44,159 nt of DNA, taken from assembly GCA_902533965.1 (NCBI GenBank), contig CACANZ010000004.1, positions 1 to 44,159 of the forward strand. The letters run 5' to 3'. Shown here one piece after another: positions 17,824 to 29,663 of this stretch (the stretch's first letter is position 1; every line of letters starts with the position of its first letter). Position numbers and translations under genes: made by a program. Source of the stretch: an uncultured Pelagibacteraceae bacterium. GTDB taxonomy: Bacteria > Pseudomonadota > Alphaproteobacteria > Pelagibacterales > AG-422-B15. Under the pieces are notes generated by a model that did not search any database, had not been told where the DNA came from, and was given only the letters and a program-made list of their open reading frames with translations.

Positions 17824-19020
17824 TCAATTATTTAAGTGAAGAGAGATTTTTTGACATAGTTTCTTGGCTACTTCTTTTTTTGTCATCAATTCCCAGTTTT
17901 CAGAGTATAGCTTTGACGTAAAGTATATTTTATTTGTATCCTGATTAAATATACTATTTTCTGAAACATTATTCCCTAGAACCCAATCACAGCCTTTTTT
18001 ACTTAGTTTTTCATCGGAGTTTCTTTCAAGATTACTAGTCTCAGCTGCGAAACCTACTACCAGTTTTGGCCTTAAATGGTTTCTTTTACTTAGTCTTTCC
18101 AAAATATCTGGGTTTTCTTCTAAAATAATATTTTGACGTGATCCATCTTTCTTTATCTTTGCAATCTCTTTATTAGCAATCTTATAGTCTGCTACGGCAG
18201 CAGCACATACTGCTATATCTACTGGCAGTGAACTTTCGCATGCTTCTAACATTTGATCAGCTGAGTTCACTTTTATGACCTGTTCTACATTAGGCTCGGC
18301 TAAGCTCGTTGGGCCAGAAACTAAAGTTGTTTTTGCACCTAAGCTTTGTAATGTTTCTGCTATTGCATAGCCCTGTTTTCCAGAGGACTCATTAGAGATA
18401 AATCTTACAGGGTCTATCATTTCTTTAGTTGGACCAGCAGTCACTAAGGCAGTTCGATTCACAAGAGGTTTATAATCAAGCGCATCAAAATATTTTTTAA
18501 TAAATTTTACAACTTCATTCGGTTCAGCCATGCGGCCTTCACCGTATTCACCGCAAGCCATTTCACCGTTATCTGGGCCGATAAATTCGATGCCATCGTT
18601 TTTCAATGTCTCAACATTTCTTTGTGTAGAATTATTCAACCACATTCTCACATTCATTGCGGGTGCAATCAGTATTGGCTTGTTTGTAGCCATGAGAACA
18701 GTAGATGCAAGATCATCAGCTACCCCGTAAGCCATTTTTGAAATCATATTTGCAGTCGCTGGAGCAACTAAAATAATATCTGACAATCTAGAAAGTTGAA
18801 TGTGACCCATTTCATGCTCATCTGTTAAATTAAACAAATCAGTATAAACTTTATTTCCTGAGAGACTTTCAATAGATAAAGGTGTTACAAATTCAGATCC
18901 AGATTTTGTTAAAATACATGTTACGTCTACGTTATTTTTCTTTAATTCACGTATTGTTTCTAGAGACTTATATGCAGCAATACCTCCAGTAATAATCAAT
19001 AGAACTTTTTTATTTTGCAT
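17824..19020 (-). CDS. coaBC: Bifunctional phosphopantothenoylcysteine decarboxylase / phosphopantothenate-cysteine ligase
   Basis: CoaBC performs two consecutive steps of coenzyme A synthesis: joining 4'-phosphopantothenate with cysteine and decarboxylating the product. The N-terminal flavin-dependent CoaC half shows IITGGIAAYKS, a conserved His in EHEMGHIQLS, PAMNVRMW and the catalytic Cys of EMACGEYGEGRM. The CoaB half shows the LVTAGPTKEMIDPVRFISN nucleotide-binding start and the AKIKKDG lysine, AVADYK and GFAAET motifs. An in-frame GTG at 19029 would add three residues, but ATG 19020 gives the usual short lead into the first strand and is preferred (398 residues). dut follows after 10 bases; ubiB ends 46 bases upstream. 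Confidence 0.97.
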   Translation of the reverse strand: MQNKKVLLIITGGIAAYKSLETIRELKKNNVDVTCILTKSGSEFVTPLSIESLSGNKVYTDLFNLTDEHEMGHIQLSRLSDIILVAPATANMISKMAYGVADDLASTVLMATNKPILIAPAMNVRMWLNNSTQRNVETLKNDGIEFIGPDNGEMACGEYGEGRMAEPNEVVKFIKKYFDALDYKPLVNRTALVTAGPTKEMIDPVRFISNESSGKQGYAIAETLQSLGAKTTLVSGPTSLAEPNVEQVIKVNSADQMLEACESSLPVDIAVCAAAVADYKIANKEIAKIKKDGSRQNIILEENPDILERLSKRNHLRPKLVVGFAAETSNLERNSDEKLSKKGCDWVLGNNVSENSIFNQDTNKIYFTSKLYSENWELMTKKEVAKKLCQKISLHLNN

Positions 19021-19075
19021 TTTGTACACGTATACTTTTTTATTCTAAATGACTAGTAATAAACGAAAAATTTTT

Positions 19076-20611
19076 CTAAATGAATACAAAAGCAAGCATT
19101 ATTCCAACTATAAGGGCTACACCGCCTATTACATATGAATTGCTAGCACTATTTTTTGGAGTTTTATCCTCTTCATTCTTTACAATCAAATCAAAGGCTT
19201 GATCAGCTCTTGAGATAAAGTCGGGAATGTCAGGAACTTTTCTTGCTATACTTTGTAATGCCTGTTGCGTTTGTTGAAGTCTATTTTTTATTCCTAACTC
19301 ATCTTTTAGCCATGTTTCAATTTCAGGTTTCGATACTTCCCAAAAATTAATATCTGGATCCAACTTTCTGGCAACACCCTCAACCGTTATCATTGTTTTC
19401 TGTAAAAGCAAAAGCTGTGGTTGTAAAAACATATTAAATTGCTTTGTTATATCAAATAACTGGAGAAGCACATTTCCCATTGAAATATTTTTAGCTTTTT
19501 GATTTATGATTGGCTCCCCGATCGATCTCAAAGCTTGTGAAAAATCCTCTATAGATTGATTTTTGTCAATCAAGCCTGCTTCTTGATGAATTTTTGCAAT
19601 ATGTAAATAATCTTGTTTTATAAATCCATAAATAATTTCTGCTAAATAAGATCTATTTTTTTTATCCAATCTACCCATAATACCAAAATCAACTGCTAAA
19701 AGTTCACCCTTTGGATTAAGGAATAAATTACCTTGATGAAGGTCGGCATGAAAATACCCATCTCTTATTGACTGTCTTAAAAAATTTATAATCAGATTTT
19801 CAGCCGCCTTTTTTTTATTTACTTTTTTTTCGTTCAACTCATCAATTTTATCTGCAGGAACACCAATAATTTTTTCCATCGTGAGTATTTTTTGAGTAAC
19901 TTTATCCCAATAAACTTTTGGTACATAAAAAGTCTCATCCATATTCGTATTCTCAGATAACTCTGAAGCAGCCGCAGCCTCATATCTTAAATCCAGCTCA
20001 AACTTTATGACTTCCTTTGCTTTTTTTATTATAGAATTAGGCCTTAACCTTTGAAATTCAGTGAAATTTTCCATGAAAGTGGTAAGCCACTCAAGCCTTT
20101 CCATTTCCTGATTGATTATTTTTTCTATTTCTGGCCTTAGAACTTTCACCGCCACATCAATTTCTGTATTAGATGATTTTATTTTAGCAAAATGCACTTG
20201 AGCAATTGAGGCTGCAGCAATTGGTTCGCTAAATTGTGAAAAAATACTATCAATACTTGTTCCAAACTCATCTTCAATAATTTCAATAGCTATTTTTCTA
20301 GAAAAGGGTGGCAAATTATCTCTCAATAATGACAGATCCTCTGCAATTGTATTGCCTACGATATCTGGCCTTGTAGATATTAACTGTCCTAGTTTTACAA
20401 ATGAAGGACCAAGTTCGTTCAATGCTTGCGCAATTCTTAACCCGTCAGATTTATTCTTATGGTTTTTATCATAAGACACACCTATAGAAATTAAATTAGT
20501 AAAAAAAATAAATAAAAATTTAAATCGTATATTTTTATTTATTAAGATTAATACATTGTACTTTTTTAGTACTCTAATCAGTTTGATCAAAAAAAGTAAA
20601 TTACTGAGCAT
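19076..20611 (-). CDS. ubiB: UbiB-family atypical kinase for ubiquinone biosynthesis
   Basis: UbiB is an ADCK/ABC1-type protein-kinase-like ATPase needed for ubiquinone synthesis at the inner membrane. The 511-residue product has the family-defining KxGQ motif in SFVKLGQLISTRPDIV and the alanine-rich loop AAASIAQVH that replaces the kinase glycine loop. It also has the invariant Lys in VAVKVLRP, the catalytic HADLHQGNL and the metal-binding AVDFGIMG. Hydrophobic stretches occur near the N-terminus (about 38-52) and as the final helix (about 490-510), matching the membrane-anchored architecture. Its start overlaps the end of ubiE by 11 bases, so the two are translationally coupled, as in other proteobacteria. 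Confidence 0.96.
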   Translation of the reverse strand: MLSNLLFLIKLIRVLKKYNVLILINKNIRFKFLFIFFTNLISIGVSYDKNHKNKSDGLRIAQALNELGPSFVKLGQLISTRPDIVGNTIAEDLSLLRDNLPPFSRKIAIEIIEDEFGTSIDSIFSQFSEPIAAASIAQVHFAKIKSSNTEIDVAVKVLRPEIEKIINQEMERLEWLTTFMENFTEFQRLRPNSIIKKAKEVIKFELDLRYEAAAASELSENTNMDETFYVPKVYWDKVTQKILTMEKIIGVPADKIDELNEKKVNKKKAAENLIINFLRQSIRDGYFHADLHQGNLFLNPKGELLAVDFGIMGRLDKKNRSYLAEIIYGFIKQDYLHIAKIHQEAGLIDKNQSIEDFSQALRSIGEPIINQKAKNISMGNVLLQLFDITKQFNMFLQPQLLLLQKTMITVEGVARKLDPDINFWEVSKPEIETWLKDELGIKNRLQQTQQALQSIARKVPDIPDFISRADQAFDLIVKNEEDKTPKNSASNSYVIGGVALIVGIMLAFVFI

Positions 20612-21290
20612 TTATAATTTTTGTGGCATTGTGTATGGCTACAATTCCATTAAAAATATTACGATAGTTTACATCTTTAAATTTTGTACCCTCAATGATT
20701 TCTTTAAAATTTTCTTGTGATGGGAAATTACTAATTGTTTTTGTTAAGTACTCATAAGGCTCTTCATCTCCAACAATAATTTTACCCATTACTGGTATAA
20801 TTGAAGAATAAAAATTATACACATTTGAAATTGTTTCATTCTCAGCTTTGGAAAATTCTAAGCAATAAAATTTTCCCCCAGGTTTTAACACTCTATATGC
20901 TTCACCCAATGATTTTTCAATATTAGAAAAATTCCTAACACCAAAGGATACGAGGTATGCATCAAATGTATTTTCTTTAAAAGGAAGATCTTCTGCGGGT
21001 GCAACAATCCATTCAATTTTATCTTTAAAGTTGTGATTTTTTTTTCCTTCTTCAACCATAAATTCATTAGGATCACACACAGTAGCCTTTCCTTGGCCTT
21101 TAACTCTTTTTAAGAATCGTCTTGCAACATCACCAGTTCCTCCGGCTACATCAATTATATGCATCTCCTTTTCCGGAGAAAGCCAATCGATTAGTAATTC
21201 TTTCCAATACCTATGTGCACCAAGTGACATAATATCATTCATGATATCGTATTTGCTTGCAACTTTATCAAAAACTTCTTTTGTTTCCAT
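20601..21290 (-). CDS. ubiE: Ubiquinone/menaquinone biosynthesis C-methyltransferase
   Basis: UbiE methylates the benzoquinol ring carbon during ubiquinone synthesis using S-adenosylmethionine. The 229-residue product has the family N-terminus FDKVASKYDIMNDIMSLG, motif I IDVAGGTGDVARRF (SAM binding), the VSFGVRNFSNIEKSL signature and the GGKFYCLEFSK post-motif, all diagnostic of UbiE. ATG at 21290 gives the expected METKEVFDKVA start. It is the first gene of ubiE-ubiB-coaBC-dut and is divergent from mutM across 53 bases, the standard alphaproteobacterial arrangement. The promoters of both directions must lie in that short gap. Menaquinone use is not indicated by anything else in the window. 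Confidence 0.97.
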   Translation of the reverse strand: METKEVFDKVASKYDIMNDIMSLGAHRYWKELLIDWLSPEKEMHIIDVAGGTGDVARRFLKRVKGQGKATVCDPNEFMVEEGKKNHNFKDKIEWIVAPAEDLPFKENTFDAYLVSFGVRNFSNIEKSLGEAYRVLKPGGKFYCLEFSKAENETISNVYNFYSSIIPVMGKIIVGDEEPYEYLTKTISNFPSQENFKEIIEGTKFKDVNYRNIFNGIVAIHNATKIINAQ

Positions 21291-21343
21291 AATACGTTTA
21301 TTTATTTAATATCTTATAAACTAAAAAAGTATAAATGTAATAT

Positions 21344-22171
21344 ATGCCAGAGCTACCAGAAGTCCAAACAGTTGTAAATGGCATAAAAAGCAAAATTAAT
21401 AAGCATAAAATTTTACGATTCAAGAAATATATAAGTAAATTAAGATATCCTATCCAAAAAAATTTATCTTCAGAAGTAGAGAGCTCTACAGTTACAACTG
21501 TTTATCGAAGAGCAAAATATATAATTATAAATTTATCAAATAACAGATCATTAGTAATACACTTAGGCATGTCAGGAAGGATTATTATTGTAAAAAATAA
21601 TAAAAAAAAATTTAAACACACACATTTCTCTATCTTATTTGATAAGAACTTAGTTTTTCAATTTATTGACCCAAGAAGATTTGGATATATTTTCGTTACG
21701 GAAACGGCCTCATTAGAAAGACATAGGTTCTTTGTGAACCTTGGTGTTGAGCCCCTTATTAGACAATTTAATGATCGGTATCTTTTGAACGTAACGAAAA
21801 ATAAAAAATCGCCGATTAAAAATATAATTATGAATCAAAAATATATTGTTGGTGTTGGAAATATTTATGCTTCTGAAGCATTATTTATGTCAGGTATTCA
21901 TCCATTCAGGTTAGGTAAAGATATTACAAAACGGGATTGTGTAAAATTGGTACGCGCTATTAAAAGTGTACTAAAAAAATCTATAAAATTAGGCGGTTCA
22001 AGCATAAACGATCATACGATGGTTTCTGGAAAGATGGGATATTTTCAAAATAAATTGTATGTTTATGGTAAGGAGGGATCAAAATGTGCAAAAAGATCTT
22101 GTCAGTCGCCCATAATACGAATAGTAATAGCGCAACGTTCATCATTTTATTGTTCTGAATGTCAAAGATAA
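21344..22171 (+). CDS. mutM: Formamidopyrimidine-DNA glycosylase
   Basis: MutM (Fpg) removes 8-oxoguanine and formamidopyrimidines from DNA and cuts the abasic site. The 275-residue product starts with PELPEV after Met, giving the catalytic N-terminal Pro and Glu. It has the conserved Lys in RRAKYIII, HLGMSGR, the IDPRRFG loop and the NIYASEALF helix of the H2TH domain. A C-terminal zinc finger has ligands Cys248, Cys253, Cys270 and Cys273, so the first pair is spaced C-x4-C rather than the common C-x2-C. The conserved intercalating-loop Arg lies in IAQRSSFYC. It is divergent from ubiE, and rpsT follows 16 bases after it. Confidence 0.96.
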   Translation: MPELPEVQTVVNGIKSKINKHKILRFKKYISKLRYPIQKNLSSEVESSTVTTVYRRAKYIIINLSNNRSLVIHLGMSGRIIIVKNNKKKFKHTHFSILFDKNLVFQFIDPRRFGYIFVTETASLERHRFFVNLGVEPLIRQFNDRYLLNVTKNKKSPIKNIIMNQKYIVGVGNIYASEALFMSGIHPFRLGKDITKRDCVKLVRAIKSVLKKSIKLGGSSINDHTMVSGKMGYFQNKLYVYGKEGSKCAKRSCQSPIIRIVIAQRSSFYCSECQR

Positions 22172-22187
22172 AAAAATATAGTTAATT

Positions 22188-22451
22188 ATGGCCAATACAA
22201 AATCTGCAAAAGGTAAAGTAAGAGAGATTTCTAAAAAAACAGACATTAATAAATCTGTTAGGAACAGATATCGTACTTATATAAAAAAAGTAGAACTAAA
22301 TATTGTTAAAGGCAATAAAAATGAAGCTCAAGAGGCTCTAAAGCATGCAGAGTCAGAAATAATGTCAGCTGTTTCGAAAAAGATTGTTCACAAGAATACT
22401 GCCTCAAGAAAAATTTCACGTTTATCCAGCCAAATAAAATCTATCAAATAG
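22188..22451 (+). CDS. rpsT: 30S ribosomal protein S20
   Basis: S20 is a helical protein bound to the base of the 30S body. The 87-residue product has the conserved MANTKSAKGKVR-type N-terminus, the RNRYRTYIKK helix and the C-terminal VHKNTASRKISRLSSQI segment, all typical of S20. The ATG start gives the normal length. It sits between mutM and dnaA, a common alphaproteobacterial location. It is followed by the longest gene-free stretch in the window (317 bases), where a hairpin with a T-run about 190 bases downstream could end its transcript. Confidence 0.97.
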   Translation: MANTKSAKGKVREISKKTDINKSVRNRYRTYIKKVELNIVKGNKNEAQEALKHAESEIMSAVSKKIVHKNTASRKISRLSSQIKSIK

Positions 22452-22638
22452 ATTCATTAAACTTTTCCGTAGCTTATGAAAAGCAGTGAAAGTTACATGC
22501 AAACATAACAGACTAATTTAATTCTAAATTTTATAAGTATCTTAACTACTTTTATTATTGCGATTCATTTTTAGAGAAGCTAGTTTATTTCAAATTAAAA
22601 AATATCTTTTTTAACTATTCAGAAAAAATAATTTTTTA

Positions 22639-22676
22639 GACTAAAATTATTAATATTTTAGTCAGGGCTTTTTTTT
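22639..22676 (+). terminator. Hairpin plus T-run upstream of dnaA
   Basis: GACTAAAAT (22639-22647) and ATTTTAGTC (22655-22663) are perfect 9-base arms with a 7-base loop. Five bases later comes an eight-T run (22669-22676). The stem is AT-rich and the gap before the T-run is longer than in a typical terminator, so it may be a weak terminator, the 3' end of an rpsT transcript or small RNA, or a regulatory structure in the dnaA leader. Confidence 0.45.
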
Positions 22677-22760
22677 GATCCAATTTTGGTTTTCAATAAA
22701 AAAGTATAAAAAGAATTATGTTTTTTTTGTAAATTAGATAAGATTTTATATAGGGCTATT

Positions 22761-22767
22761 GGAGGGG
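22761..22767 (+). promoter_or_regulatory. Strong ribosome-binding site for dnaA
   Basis: GGAGGGG is one of the few strong Shine-Dalgarno sequences in the window. It lies 1 base before a TTG (22769) and 10 bases before an in-frame ATG (22778). The distance favours the ATG as the real dnaA start. Confidence 0.6.
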
Positions 22768-22777
22768 CTTGCAAAAA

Positions 22778-24187
22778 ATGTATCAAGATTTAAATAAAAA
22801 TCAAGCTTCATCAATTGACTTAAAAGATCAGTGGAATTCAGTCCTCAAGAAACTCAATGCAGAATATGGAAACGAAATTTTTAACAGTTGGATTAAAAAT
22901 ATTTCAATAAGAAACTTAGATGAAGATGTCCTGTACTTCACTGTGCCAACAAGATTTATAAGAGACTGGATTACCTCACACTACCTAGACAAAATTATAT
23001 TTTTTTTAAATCAAGAAAATTCACAAATTAAAAGAGTTAAGATCAATATTGATAATTCACTTACCGCTAATATGCTTAACATTGATAAAGTTTCTAGTGA
23101 TGATAAAAAGACAAATATATACACGAGCTCATCAAGCTTTTCAGATGATTGGCCATTAGATGATAGATTTAAGTTTGACAAGTTTATTGTTGGACCATCA
23201 AATGAGTTAGCTTTTGCTTCAGCAAAACGGTTTTGTACAAAAGACATTAATGATTTTAATCCGTTGTATGTTTATGGAGGCGTCGGTTTAGGAAAAACAC
23301 ACTTATTGCATGCGATTGGTTGGAAATACAAAGAAGAAAATTTAGATAAGAGTGTTTTATATCTCTCAGCAGAACGATTTATGTTTCAATTTATAAAATC
23401 TCTTAGACAAAAAGATACAATGTCTTTTAAACAAAAATTTAGATCTGTAGATGTATTGATACTTGATGATATACAATTTATGATTGGAAAAGTATCAACC
23501 CAAGAAGAATTTTTTCATACCTTTAACTCCCTACTGGATATGAATAAAAAAGTTATAATCTCTGGAGATAGACCACCAAGTGATCTCGGAAGTTTCAACG
23601 AAAGAATGAAATCCAGGCTTTCAGGCGGCTTGGTTGTAGATATAATGCCAGCTGATTATGACTTGAGATTTTCAATTATCAAAAATAAATACAATGAACT
23701 CAAAGATAGAAATAAAAATACATTAAGTTTAGATGAGGAAGTACTATCTTTTCTTGCTAAAACAGTTACATCAAATGTAAGAGAATTAGAAGGAGCTTTA
23801 AATAAAGTTTATACATTTTCAAATATTTTAGGTAAGAAAATTGATGTTGAGTTAACTAAATCAGTTCTAAAGGATTTACTCAAATCTAATGATAAAAGAA
23901 TTACGATCGATGAAATTCAAAAAAAGGTTTCGAGTTACTATAACATAAGAATAGATGATTTAATTTCCAGCAGAAGAATCAGGACTTTTGCCAGACCTAG
24001 ACAAATTGCAATGTACTTGTCAAAAAAACTGACGACCAGATCGTTACCTGAAATTGGAAGAAAATTTGGAGGAAGAGATCATACAACCGTTATTCATGCT
24101 GTTAAAAAAATAGATGAGTTAAAAGAAAACGATTCTAAATTTGATGAGGATGTAAACTTGATTACACAAATGATAACTTCTTTATAA
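22778..24187 (+). CDS. dnaA: Chromosomal replication initiator protein DnaA
   Basis: DnaA is the AAA+ ATPase that opens the replication origin. From ATG 22778 the product is 469 residues. Domain I includes WNSVLKKLNAEYG and FNSWI near the N-terminus. A low-complexity linker leads to the AAA+ core with Walker A GGVGLGKTHLL, Walker B LILDDIQF and a sensor-1 SGDRPPSDL segment. The C-terminal DNA-binding domain has the DnaA signature GGRDHTTVIHA. A TTG at 22769 would add three residues but is too close to the GGAGGGG ribosome-binding site. It is followed by dnaN after 25 bases, then recF and gyrB, the classical replication cluster. Confidence 0.97.
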   Translation: MYQDLNKNQASSIDLKDQWNSVLKKLNAEYGNEIFNSWIKNISIRNLDEDVLYFTVPTRFIRDWITSHYLDKIIFFLNQENSQIKRVKINIDNSLTANMLNIDKVSSDDKKTNIYTSSSSFSDDWPLDDRFKFDKFIVGPSNELAFASAKRFCTKDINDFNPLYVYGGVGLGKTHLLHAIGWKYKEENLDKSVLYLSAERFMFQFIKSLRQKDTMSFKQKFRSVDVLILDDIQFMIGKVSTQEEFFHTFNSLLDMNKKVIISGDRPPSDLGSFNERMKSRLSGGLVVDIMPADYDLRFSIIKNKYNELKDRNKNTLSLDEEVLSFLAKTVTSNVRELEGALNKVYTFSNILGKKIDVELTKSVLKDLLKSNDKRITIDEIQKKVSSYYNIRIDDLISSRRIRTFARPRQIAMYLSKKLTTRSLPEIGRKFGGRDHTTVIHAVKKIDELKENDSKFDEDVNLITQMITSL

Positions 24188-24212
24188 CCTTCAGCTATAA
24201 ATTAAATTTTTT

Positions 24213-25340
24213 ATGGAATTCAAAATAAACAGTACAGACTTACTCAAGGCATTGTCTCATATACACGGAATTGTAGAAGTTAGACACACACTACCTATTC
24301 TTTCTAATATAATATTAGAAGCTAAAGATGATAAACTGATCTTATCGTCTACAAATCTGGACATTTATTGTTCTGATAAAATTAAAGCTGAAGTTTTACA
24401 ATCTGGTGAAGTATCCGTCTCCGCTGTAACTTTTTTTGAAATTATTAAACGTTTGCCATCTGGATCGGAAGTCTTGATGATAATGGAAGAAGGTGAAAAT
24501 GAAATCAGATTGACCTGCGGTAGGTCAAAATTTAATCTATCTACTCTTAAAACTGATGATTTTCCAATAATATCTGATAGTGATTTGTCTACAAATTTTG
24601 TTCTTAGTGCAGACGAGCTTATTAGAATTATAGACAAAACAAAATTTGCAGTTTCAAATGAGGAAACACGTTATTATTTAAATGGCATTTTTTTACATAA
24701 GGCTGAGAGGAATTCTATTCAATTTTTGAGAGCGGTTGCTACGGACGGTCACCGTTTAGCACAATATGATATACCGCTCCCTCAGGGCGCAGAAGATATA
24801 ACTGGAGTAATTATTCCAAAAAAAACTATATATGAATTAAGAAAGGTTCTTGATGATGCAAATGGAGATGTCAGTGTATCGCTAAATGAAAATAAAATTA
24901 AATTTTCTTTCAACGATCTAAAGGTTGTATCAAAAGTTATTGATGGCACCTTTCCTGATTATACAAAAGTTATACCGCAAAAAAATGATAAAAATTTTAA
25001 AACTAACAACAGTGATCTTAAAAATGCCATCGATCGTGTTTCAGCAGTAGCTGTAAATGAAGAATCAAAATCAAAAGCTATTAAGTTTTGCATAGAAAAT
25101 AACTCGCTCAGTCTTAGCGTTGAGAGTCAATCTAAGGGATCAGCAAATGAGATGATAGATGTTAACTATAGTGGTGATAAAGTTGATATAGGATTTAATT
25201 CTAAATATATCATAGATATTTGTAATGAGGTTGATGGAGATGAAATTAGTATTAGTTTATCTGACTCAATTTCCCCAGCAATTATTCTTGATAAGACTGA
25301 TGAAAATTTATTTTTTGTATTAATGCCTATGCGAATTTGA
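24213..25340 (+). CDS. dnaN: DNA polymerase III beta subunit (sliding clamp)
   Basis: DnaN forms the ring that tethers DNA polymerase III and other repair enzymes to DNA. The 375-residue product has the length of three clamp subdomains. It contains recognisable family segments such as ALSHIHGIVEVRHTLPILSN near the start, RAVATDGHRLAQYD in the middle domain, and the C-terminal FVLMPMRI, the conserved end that lines the partner-binding pocket. The ATG at 24213 gives the normal N-terminus. Its stop overlaps a possible TTG start of recF, and the better recF ATG lies 2 bases after the stop. It sits in the dnaA-dnaN-recF-gyrB cluster. Confidence 0.97.
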   Translation: MEFKINSTDLLKALSHIHGIVEVRHTLPILSNIILEAKDDKLILSSTNLDIYCSDKIKAEVLQSGEVSVSAVTFFEIIKRLPSGSEVLMIMEEGENEIRLTCGRSKFNLSTLKTDDFPIISDSDLSTNFVLSADELIRIIDKTKFAVSNEETRYYLNGIFLHKAERNSIQFLRAVATDGHRLAQYDIPLPQGAEDITGVIIPKKTIYELRKVLDDANGDVSVSLNENKIKFSFNDLKVVSKVIDGTFPDYTKVIPQKNDKNFKTNNSDLKNAIDRVSAVAVNEESKSKAIKFCIENNSLSLSVESQSKGSANEMIDVNYSGDKVDIGFNSKYIIDICNEVDGDEISISLSDSISPAIILDKTDENLFFVLMPMRI

Positions 25341-25342
25341 TT

Positions 25343-26458
25343 ATGAATCCTAACACTAGGATTGAAAAAATCTCATTAATTAATTTTAAAAATCATTTAA
25401 ACACCAATCTTGAGGACCTTAATACATTCATAGTACTGAATGGAAAAAATGGTTCAGGTAAAACAAATATCCTTGAGGCAATTTCACTTTTTTCTCCTGG
25501 CAGAGGTATGAAAAATTCACGTCTATCCGAAATACCAAATAAAAATCAAAACCAGCAAAGTTTTGATATTAAATTAAATATTAAATATGAAACTGGTGAG
25601 ATTCAACTTTCTCGAAGTTTCCACAATGAGGAAAAGAATAAAAATCATATTTTAGCTGATAATGAAAAAATTAATAATTATCAATTATTGGAATTCATAA
25701 ACATTTTATGGATTACACCAATAATGGAAAAAGTAATGCTTCAAAGCAATTCAGAAAAAAGAAATTTCTTTGATCGTCTTATCTTTAATATTAATAAAAA
25801 TCACTTAAAACATTATACAAAATTGCAAAAACTTCTAAGTGAACGGTTGGCTTTGTTAAAGAATGAAAAATACGACTCTAATTGGCTTAGTATCATTGAG
25901 AAAAATATTGCAAATCTATCGGTACAACTGCTTATTAATAGGAAAAGTTTTATAGATCAACTCAATAAGGACCTGGAAACAGTCAAAAGGCCTTTCAATA
26001 CGTGTCAGATTGATGTCGATCATGAGCTTTCAAAATTGGGTAACATACTTAACTCTGAGGAGCTTATTTCAAAATATATCACGGTTTTAAATAATAATAG
26101 AGTAATCGACAGCGCTTTAAATAAAACATCACTGACTGTCAACAAGGTTACGATTAAGATATTTAACAATACTGACAAAATCATTGAAGCAAAAAATTGT
26201 TCAACTGGAGAGCAAAAGTCTATCTTACTTTCTATATTTCTTTCAGTTGCCAAAATGGTAAAAAATAAAAATAATGGGCGCGCCCCCATCATTTTGATTG
26301 ATGAAGCAATGGCGCATCTCGACATTGATCGCAAAGAATTCCTATTTAGCGAGCTATCAGATTTGAAATCTCAAGTATGGTTTTCTGGTGTATCAAAAAA
26401 CTTATTTGAGAATATAAGTGATCAAACAGTTTTCTTTGAAATGAAAAATATTATATAA
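25343..26458 (+). CDS. recF: DNA replication and repair protein RecF
   Basis: RecF is an SMC-like ATPase that helps load RecA at gaps in DNA. From ATG 25343 the product is 371 residues. It shows the RecF N-terminus IEKISLINFKNH, Walker A LNGKNGSGKTNILEAI, the signature motif CSTGEQKSILLS and Walker B APIILIDEAMAHLD, followed by the conserved SGVSKNLF region. A TTG at 25337 overlapping the dnaN stop would add two residues; the ATG is preferred. Although divergent and lysine-rich in the middle, all ATPase motifs are intact, so it should be functional. gyrB follows 23 bases later. Confidence 0.95.
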   Translation: MNPNTRIEKISLINFKNHLNTNLEDLNTFIVLNGKNGSGKTNILEAISLFSPGRGMKNSRLSEIPNKNQNQQSFDIKLNIKYETGEIQLSRSFHNEEKNKNHILADNEKINNYQLLEFINILWITPIMEKVMLQSNSEKRNFFDRLIFNINKNHLKHYTKLQKLLSERLALLKNEKYDSNWLSIIEKNIANLSVQLLINRKSFIDQLNKDLETVKRPFNTCQIDVDHELSKLGNILNSEELISKYITVLNNNRVIDSALNKTSLTVNKVTIKIFNNTDKIIEAKNCSTGEQKSILLSIFLSVAKMVKNKNNGRAPIILIDEAMAHLDIDRKEFLFSELSDLKSQVWFSGVSKNLFENISDQTVFFEMKNII

Positions 26459-26481
26459 TACTAAAAACAAACAACAATTAA

Positions 26482-29609
<3,128 letters not shown>

Positions 29610-29663
29610 TGAAAGAATATAGAATATTATTAAATTATTATATCCAATATTAGGAAATAAACC

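Larger units (their letters stand above)
22452..22768. other. Gene-free interval between rpsT and dnaA
   Basis: This 317-base stretch is the only one in the window above 300 bases without a gene. It is extremely AT-rich, with long A and T runs. I see no DnaA box (TTATCCACA or a close variant) on either strand, so no direct sign of a replication origin. It holds a weak CTTTTC/GAAAAG dyad at 22462-22483, an AAAAAAT-A-ATTTTTT palindrome at 22623-22637 and the hairpin at 22639-22663. It should also contain the dnaA promoter, which I cannot place confidently. Confidence 0.6.

Noticed and set aside
22452..22768. Replication origin next to dnaA
   Set aside because: No DnaA boxes on either strand; AT-richness alone is not evidence in a genome this AT-rich.
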